DNA from: a virus
IMG/VR virus record: IMGVR_UViG_3300017740_000078
Location: 1-24,736 of that record
DNA length: 24,736 bases
Strand: one strand, 5' to 3'
The position numbers were made by a program, and so were the translations under genes. The notes under the pieces were generated by a model that was not told the DNA's origin, searched no databases, and worked only from the letters and a program-made list of their open reading frames with translations. Positions 1 through 8,400 of this stretch are shown here, one piece after another. Numbering within the stretch: the first letter of the stretch is position 1; each line of letters starts with the position of its first letter.

Positions 1-1
1 C

Positions 2-316
2 AAAAATGAAAATGCAATTGCAAGATCGGTAAAAAATATCGTACTTACAGTTCCAGGTGAGAAACCTTTTGATCCAAGATTTGGATCTCGTATAACAGAC
101 TTACTTTTTGAGAATGTTGACGATATTACTGCAATTAATATTGAAACTGAGATCAGAAACTCAATTGAAACATATGAACCAAGAGTTAAATTAACATCTG
201 TAGTAGTACAAGCTGATATAGATGGTAACTCTTTCGACGTTACAATTACATATGATATTATAGGTGCAGATATTCCAGCACAACAATTAGAATTCGTATT
301 GCAACCCACAAGGTAA
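2..316 (+). CDS. gp25: Baseplate wedge protein gp25 (sheath initiator), C-terminal part
   Basis: The reading frame is open from the left edge and ends with TAA at 314-316, giving 104 visible residues. T4 gp25 is about 132 residues, so roughly the first quarter lies outside the window. The visible part shows the hallmarks of the GPW/gp25 family: an N-E-N-A-I-A-R-S-V-K-N-I segment, then L-T-x-P-G-E-K-P-F-x-P-x-F-G-S, then an LLFE segment, and a YEPR motif matching the conserved EPR motif that docks gp25 onto the wedge core. In T4, gp25 joins gp6 and gp7 in the core bundle and starts assembly of the contractile sheath. The stop lies one base before the gp6 ATG, so the two are probably co-translated. 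The family call is firm; the missing N-terminus cannot be judged. Confidence 0.93.
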   Translation, partial: KNENAIARSVKNIVLTVPGEKPFDPRFGSRITDLLFENVDDITAINIETEIRNSIETYEPRVKLTSVVVQADIDGNSFDVTITYDIIGADIPAQQLEFVLQPTR

Positions 317-317
317 A

Positions 318-2384
318 ATGCCACTAGTAAATTTTACAAATCTAGATTTTGAGGGTGTTAAGTCTGCATTGACAGAATACCTCAAATCAAATTCAAACTT
401 CACTGACTATGACTTTGAAGGTTCTAACCTATCGTCTATTGTAGACCTGTTAGCATATAATACGTATATTACTTCGTATAATGCCAACATGGTGGCAAAC
501 GAAGTCTTTATCGATACTGCAACTCTTAGAGAAAATGTAGTTGCACTTGCAAGAAACATTGGATATACCCCCAGATCAAGAAAAGCAGCAACTTCTTCAA
601 TTTCCTTCTTTGTAGACACAACTAATATAACTCCTAAACCAGCGTCTCTAACCCTCCGTAAAGGGACTGTAGCAGCGTCTAATGGTCGGTTTGGTGGTAC
701 GTCAGGTTCATTCTGTATTTTAGATGATATAACCGTTCCTGTGGTAAATGGTATTGCATCTTTTAACAACGTTTCAATTTTTGAAGGATCAAGTTTAGTA
801 AAGAATTTTACATATAGTTCTAGAAATCCACAACAAAAATTTATTTTACCAAATGCTGGTATTGATACTGAATTACTCAGAGTAACTGTAAAAAATAATC
901 AATCTTCTACTGCATCTGTAACTTATACTTTGCAAGATAATTTATTTTATGTTGGGTCGAGTTCTAAAATTTATTATCTTCAAGAAGTAGCAGATGAGAG
1001 ATATGAGTTATTCTTTGGCGATGGAGTTTTTGGACAACAACTTGAGGATCAAAATTACATAACAGTTTCGTATATCGTAACTAATGGTGATTCTGGAAAT
1101 GGAATGAACCAGTTTAGATTTAATGGTAAGATAACCTACACTAGGGACGGGGAAGAATATACAGTTACTAGTGGAATATCACTATTAACTACTGATTATA
1201 GTTCTAGAGGTGGTGATTCGATTGAGGCAGTTGAGTCTGTTAGAAAATTTGCTCCAAAAATTTATGCTACTCAAAATCGAGCAGTAACTGCAGATGACTA
1301 TGAAACTTTAGTTCCTTCAAAAATATATCCAGATACAGAATCTATTTCAGTTTTTGGTGGTGAAGAATTAATTCCCCCACAATATGGAAAAGTTTTTATT
1401 AGTATAAAACCAAGATTTGGTGATTTTTTACCAAATCTATTAAAAGAAAATATAAAATTAAAATTAAAGAAGTATGCTGTTGCGGGTGTTGTACCTGAAA
1501 TTTTAGATCTAAAATATCTTTATATCGAAGTAAACTCAAAAGTTTATTATAATACAAACTTAGCACCTTCATCTGCAGAAGTTTCTACTATTGTTTCTAA
1601 TAACGCAGAAAAATATGCAGACTCTACTGAGTTAAATAGATATGGTGCAAGATTTAAATATAGTAAGTTCTTAAAGATAATTGATGATAGTCACCAATCT
1701 GTGACATCGAATATTACTATTATTAATATGAGAAGAGATCTTAGAATTGTTCCAAATACATTTGCTGAATATCAAATTGGATTTGGAAATAGATTCCATA
1801 TTAGAAGTAATGACGGATATAACATAAAATCTAGTGCATTCAGAGTATCTGGAATCCAAGAAAATGTTTATATAAGTGATATTCCAAGTTCTGATGGATT
1901 AACTGGATCTATATTCCTTTTCACTTTACCTAATGTTGGATCAGAAAATCCAACGATCTTAAGATCCAACGTAGGAAGTGTTGATTATGTAAATGGTATA
2001 GTAACAATCAATGCTATTAATATCTTAGGTGGAATGGAAAAAGATGGTCAGCAAGTAATTGAAGTACAAGCGACTCCATCTTCAAATGACGTTGTTGGAT
2101 TACAGGATCTTTATTTGCAACTAGATAATAGTAATAGCACGTTTGAAATGGTTCCAGATCAAATTGCATCGGGAATTGACCCATCAGCTTCTACTTACAC
2201 CGTATCATCTTCATACTCAAATGGAAACTTAGTTCGCCTTGGTGGAACAGTTGATGTTGCAGAAACAACTCAAACTGCAACTCAGACTACTACAACTAAT
2301 AGTTCTTTTACAGGAACAACTTCTTCCACAACTTCAACAGCATCCTCTGGGGGATCTGGTGGTTCTACCGGCGGCGGTTATTAA
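318..2384 (+). CDS. gp6: Baseplate wedge subunit gp6
   Basis: This 688-residue protein matches T4 gp6 in size (about 660 aa) and position, directly after gp25. The N-terminal segment (PLVNFTNLDFEGVKSALTEY, then a YNANMVANEVFIDTATLREN stretch at about residues 50-72) is typical of gp6/Baseplate_J proteins. The central part (about 215-330) carries the FGDGVFG signature and the SRGGDSIEAVES-x-R-K-F-AP segment seen in Baseplate_J proteins. In T4, gp6 dimerises and links six wedges into the inner baseplate ring. The last ~40 residues (about 648-688) are almost only Thr, Ser and Gly, probably a disordered tail. The ATG at 318 has AAGG at 310-313 just upstream and lies one base after the gp25 stop. 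It is 20 bases from the next gene. Confidence 0.93.
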   Translation: MPLVNFTNLDFEGVKSALTEYLKSNSNFTDYDFEGSNLSSIVDLLAYNTYITSYNANMVANEVFIDTATLRENVVALARNIGYTPRSRKAATSSISFFVDTTNITPKPASLTLRKGTVAASNGRFGGTSGSFCILDDITVPVVNGIASFNNVSIFEGSSLVKNFTYSSRNPQQKFILPNAGIDTELLRVTVKNNQSSTASVTYTLQDNLFYVGSSSKIYYLQEVADERYELFFGDGVFGQQLEDQNYITVSYIVTNGDSGNGMNQFRFNGKITYTRDGEEYTVTSGISLLTTDYSSRGGDSIEAVESVRKFAPKIYATQNRAVTADDYETLVPSKIYPDTESISVFGGEELIPPQYGKVFISIKPRFGDFLPNLLKENIKLKLKKYAVAGVVPEILDLKYLYIEVNSKVYYNTNLAPSSAEVSTIVSNNAEKYADSTELNRYGARFKYSKFLKIIDDSHQSVTSNITIINMRRDLRIVPNTFAEYQIGFGNRFHIRSNDGYNIKSSAFRVSGIQENVYISDIPSSDGLTGSIFLFTLPNVGSENPTILRSNVGSVDYVNGIVTINAINILGGMEKDGQQVIEVQATPSSNDVVGLQDLYLQLDNSNSTFEMVPDQIASGIDPSASTYTVSSSYSNGNLVRLGGTVDVAETTQTATQTTTTNSSFTGTTSSTTSTASSGGSGGSTGGGY

Positions 2385-2404
2385 TTTAGAGATATAGAAA
2401 ACAA

Positions 2405-5400
2405 ATGTCAGAAACAAGAATCAAGTTTAGTAACATCGTTAAGAACCAACTTCCAACTTATGTTGAGAATGAGTTTCCTCTTATCTCTGAGTTTTTAAAG
2501 CAATATTATATTTCACAAGAATATAAAAGTGGATCTATTGATTTAATTCAAAATATTGATCAATATATAAAACTTGATGAGCAAACTTCATTAAATCATG
2601 AAGTTAGTTTGAATGAAGATACTGATGAGTTTGCAACCACAATTAATATTGATCTATCAATAAATCCAAGAGGAACTGAACTATTCCCAGATTCTTATGG
2701 TTTACTAAAAATCAATGATGAAGTAATAACATATACTGGAAAAACTGATTCATCTTTTACTGGGTGTATTAGAGGATTTAATGCAGTAACTTCATACCAA
2801 TCTGATTCAAATCAAGGAGATCTTGTCTTCAGTTCTACTGAAGCATCTGATCATAAAAAAAATGATATTGTAGAAAATTTAAGTTGTTTATTCCTCAAAG
2901 AATTTTTAAAGAAAACAAAAATTCAATTTTTACCTGGATTAACTGAAAGACCTTTATCTTCCAATTTAAATCAAAATTTATTCATAAAGCAATCAAAAGA
3001 TTTTTATACTAGTAAAGGTACTGATCAGGCACATAAAATTTTATTCAAGGCACTTTATGGGGTAAATGTTGAAGTTATAAGACCAAGAGATTATCTATTC
3101 ACACCATCAAATTCAAATAATTTAGTTACATCTAATTTTTTAGTTGAATCAATTACTGGTGATCCAAACTCTTTAGAAAATAAAACTATATTTCAAGGTA
3201 AAAATAGTGAAACATATACCCCATTATATAACATCGAAGAAATTAATGCGGGACTTGGAAAAACTTATTACAAGTTAGCATTTGATGATGGATATAATAG
3301 AGACTCTAGTGCTCTTGGTGCAACTAGAGGAAGTTTTAAGATTTCACCAAAAACTCATATAATTGGAAATGTCTCCTCTGGGTCTACAGTTATTGATGTT
3401 GATTCAACAATAGGATTTCCAAATTCTGGAGAATTGGGGGTAAAATATCCAAATTCAACTACTTCCAATACTGGAATAGTATCTTACACATCCAAAACTA
3501 TAACTCAATTTTTGGGATGTACAAATATAGTTGATACAATTATTGATGGAGATACTCTTAATACTTTAGACTATGCATTCACTAAACCGGATAATGAGGT
3601 TGAGGTTCGTATAGGATCCGTTCTATCAGGGTTTTCAAAGCAAGACGGAATATTTGATTATAAACCTGGTGATAAGTTTCAAGTAAAAACTCTTGGAATT
3701 GAAAATCAATCATTTAAGTTTAAAAATTGGTTATATAATAATTCTGTTAAGTACTCTATTTTAAAAATAGAATTAATTGATAATGTTTCACCCAAAGTAT
3801 ATAAGTTAACTTTAAAAACAGAAAATTATTTAAGACTTGGCGATAATTTAACTATTACTCCATCAAATTCGATTAATTCTTTTGATGCTATTGTTTCAGA
3901 TATAATTTCATCAAAAGTAATAACAATTAAAACTACAGCAACTCTTAATACTGGATTAGAGCATACTGTAAGTAAAAAAGTAAAAAAAGTAACTTCTGAA
4001 TATTTTCCTACAGTTGAAAAGTTTCAATCAAATATTCAAAATGTTTATAAGAAAAAATATTCAAATTCTGCTTTAATTGCGACAAATTCATTACCATCAT
4101 ATAAAACACAACCTTTAGTTGTAAATAAAAAGAAAATAACTTTTAGTGGAACCTTTTTAGGTGAAACTTTCAATATTAACAATCATGGATATTATAGTGG
4201 AGAATCTGTATATTATACTCCTCAAAAAACCACTGAAAGTGTTGACACTGGTGACGGAGAAACTTCTAATGAAACTACTATCACATCATCTTTATTTGGT
4301 GGAGATGCTGGTGGTGAAGGAGTATACTACGTTTTAAGAGTTGATAACAATAATATAAAATTAGCAAAGTCTAATGCAAATTTATATGCATCACAATTTG
4401 TTTCTGTAGAGACCTCAACAACTGTTGTTGATAATATCATTGAGGATTCTATTTCAGCTGGAAAACAATTAGAATCCCAAAAACTTTATAGAGAAATTTC
4501 TGATCCAATTAACAATGATCTTGTAATTGAGACAAAACCTGGAACTACTGGCGTTTTAATTAACGGTGTTGAAATTTTAAATTATAAGTCAAATGATCTA
4601 ATCTATTACGGAAGACTGGAGGAAGTTGAAGTAGTTTCAGCTGGATTTGGTTTTGATGTAATTAATCCACCAATTTTAAATGTAAAAGATCCTGTTGGGA
4701 CCGGAGCAACTGGTTTTCTGGCAGTTAGTGGAAGTTTAAGAAATATACAAATTATCGATCGAGGATTTGATTTTACAGAAGTTCCTATAGTATCAATTAC
4801 TGGTGGTAATGGATCTGATGCTAGAGCATCTGTAGTTACTAAATTAATTTCTCATTCTGTAGAATTCTTCTCAGATCCAAGTTCTGCAAGAGTTTCATTG
4901 GGTGCATCTTTATCCACAATCGGATTCTCAACATATCATAAATTTAGAGAAGGTGAGCAGGTCGTATATAAAACAAGTTCTCAAAAAGGAGTTGGTGGAT
5001 TATCTACCAACGCAACATATTTTGCTTCTATTGTAGATGCTACAACGATCAAACTTCACAATAATGTTGGAGATTCTATATCTGGTATCAATACCGTTAC
5101 ACTGTCTTTCTTTGGTGAAGGTAAGCACCAATTAGAATGTACATCGAAAAAAGCAGTAATTGACTCTATTAATATTGTTAACAATGGATCTGGATATGAA
5201 AATAAAAAAAGATCTGTTACTTCAGTAGGAATTAATACAGCATCAAATATTATTACCATTAGTAATCATGATTATAATTCTGGAGAAATTATAAGATATT
5301 CTACTGGTTCTAGTTCTATTGGAGGATTGACGGATGAAAAAGATTATTATATAACAACAGTCGATGTCAATCAATTTAGATTATCTGAAGTTGGAACAAT

Positions 5401-8400
5401 AAATGACAAAGATTTATTTTATAAAACTAAACAATATGTAGAATTAACAAGTTCTGGATCCGGAACTCATCATTTCAATTATCCTCCAATTTCAGTATCT
5501 GTTAAGGGACCTGTTGGTATATCAACTGTTACTGGAATTGAGCCAAGTGCTTACCAAAGCACTGTTCAACCAATTTTTACTGGAGAAGTAACTTCAGTTC
5601 ATTTGTCAAATAAAGGTTCTGGATATGGAACTAATGATATTATCAACTTTAATAAACCACCACAAGTTTCTATTATTTCTGGAGCAAATGCTCAAGCAAA
5701 ACCAATAGTATCTTCTGATGGAAAAATAATTGAAGTTATAGTAGAAAATGTTGGATCAAACTATACCTCTATTCCTAATATAGAATTATTATCAGATTCT
5801 GGAATAGGTTGTGTTTTAACTCCTATTTTTGAAAATGGATTACTCAAAGAAATTGTAGTTGTAGAACCTGGAATTGGGTATGTTGTAGGAGAGACTGAAA
5901 TATTAATAACTCCAACAGAAGAGGACGCTAGTTTTGTACCAAAATTGCAGACATGGAGAATTAACTTATTTGACAAATTATATAATACAAATCAAATAAA
6001 GGATGATGATGTAATTTTAGGTGAATCCTCCAGTAAAAAATATGGACTGCAATGCTATAGTTTATATGCACCTAGAGAATTAAGAAAAATGATTTACTCC
6101 ATCGCAGAAGGTGGAGAAACTCTTTATGGTAAATCTGATTTAAAGTTAGTAAATTCTCAAGAAACTGAGTTTACTAATCACTCTCCTATACTTGGTTGGG
6201 CATATGATGGAAATCCAATTTATGGTCCATATGGATATTCAAAAATTGATGGTGGAGTTGTAACAATAATAAAGTCTAGTTATAGACTCAATCAAACACG
6301 TCCTTCTGGACCACCAACAACAGTGTATCCAATTGGAACATTTGTAGAAGATTTTGTTTATTATGAATCGGATGATGATAGTTTTCTTGATGAAAATAAT
6401 GGAAGATTTTGTATAACTCCAGATTTTCCAAATGGAACTTATGCATATTTTACAACAATAAATGAAAATAATAATGAATCATCTGGGATATTTAAAAATT
6501 ATAAAATTCCAAAATTCCCATATGTTATTGGAAAAAATTACAATTCAACTCCAATCGATTTTAACTTTAAAGTATCTTCAAATCAAGATGATTACAACAT
6601 TGAAGATAATGATTGGTGTAGGAATACCATATCATATAATTTGAGGGAAGATGGGATAGACTATCCATACATTTACTTACCAAATAACTTATCACAAACT
6701 GGAGAAATTGTTTCAACCAATAGGGGAACACTTCAAAAAATAGAAGTAAAAACTTCTGGAGACAATTATAGAGTAGGGGACACTTTAAATATATCGGATG
6801 GTGGAACGACTGGTTTTGGTGCTGCAGGTAGAGTGTCAATACTAAAGGGTAGAAAAGTAAATAATCTTAATGCCACTATTACAAAGGTATCTGGAGTAGA
6901 AATTTTTCCTTCTCTTAAAAAAGGAACTTACTTTGTAGAGTCAACCAATCCGCATAATTTAAGACTTCTTGATATTGTTAATGTTGGTGGGATTTCCACA
7001 ACTTCATCTAAGATTGAAGGAAAATATTCTATTGGTGTTTCAAGTGAATCTTTTTCATTAGTTGGTGTTGGTACTACAGGAACTGCTATTGGGTCAACAT
7101 CTGTTACTGGAATAGTAACTTTCTTTAATGTTTCTTCTAATTTAATTGCATCAAATATTGCACCAAATGATATTCTTGGTATTGGAACTGAGAGAGTTAA
7201 AGTTTTAAACATTGATAAAAAGAACTCTAGATTTAGAGTTCTAAGATCTGTAAATGGGACAGTTGGTGGTATACATACGGTTGGTTCAATTATAACTGAA
7301 GATCCTAGAAGACTGACTATCAACAGTGGATTTAAAACATCTTTTACTTTCAAGAGAAATAAAGAGGTATATTTTGAACCATCAGAAACAGTTGGTCTTG
7401 GAACAGTTGCGGTTGGTTTAGGAACGGTACTAATTTTTTCATCCTTTGGATTGAATACAGTCGGACTTGGAACAACATCTGGCGCTAGTACCCTTAATGT
7501 TCCCCTAAAATCACTTTATGTAAAAAACCATAATTTACAAACTGGTGATATATTAACATACTCTCCAAATGGTGGATCGGGTATTGTTTATAATGAAAAT
7601 GGAAGAATTGGTATTGCTACTACTTTATCTGATGGGCAACAAGTATTTGTTGCTAAAATTTCTAATGATCTTATTGGTATTGCAACACAAAGAGTTGGAT
7701 TGGGAAGTACCGGTGGATTTGTCGGTGTGGGGAATTCTTCTTCAACAATTTTCTTTACTGGATTAGGTTCTGGAAATCATCATAGTTTTAAAACTAATTA
7801 TGAAAAAATTACTGGTGATGTTTCAAGAAGATCAATCAGAGTAGTTACTGATGTCAACCATGGAGTAAAATCTGGTCATAAAGTTGATATTGATGTTGAT
7901 CCTCAATTTATTAAAACTTACACTGTTAAGTATAATGATACCAATAGAAGAGTACTTGTTGGAATTCAAACTTTTAGTGCAGTTGGAATTAATAGTTCTA
8001 CGAATAGTATTAATATAGTAGATCATGGATATGAAAGTGGTAACAAAATAATTCATACATCAACTACACCATGTGAAGGATTAGAAAATGATAAAATTTA
8101 TTATATTGTAAAAGTTGATAATGATAATATAAAATTATCAGATACTTATAATAGTTCGGTTAGTTTGAAACCAAGTATTGTTGGTATATCAAGTACATCT
8201 TTTGGTGAACTTGGACTGGTCAATCCTTTAATTTCTGCACATAGAACTTCAACTTTAAATTTTGATTTATCAGATGCTTCTCTAGCATATACTCAACAAT
8301 CCACTCAATATTCGGCCTTTAAACTTAATTTCTATCTTGATGATAAGTACACTAAACTTTGGGTTACTGATAAAACATCCGGAACTTTTGGTATATCCAG

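Noticed and set aside
1935-1971. Inverted and direct repeats (GTTGGAT/ATCCAAC, ATCCAACG twice, GATCTTAAGATC)
   Set aside because: They are short, lie inside gp6 coding sequence and use common codons for N-V-G-S; nothing points to a site for a protein or recombinase.
6462-6839. Short open frames on both strands inside the giant gene
   Set aside because: They overlap the YHYH-like domain and neighbouring coding sequence, have unlikely composition (Ile/Leu/His/Tyr runs) and lack ribosome binding sites.
6928-7353. 141-codon open frame on the minus strand
   Set aside because: It is the antisense of Gly/Val/Thr-rich repeats, which rarely create stops; no start signal or family resemblance is visible. 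The same holds for the other minus-strand frames, such as 8761-9153 and 17974-18372.
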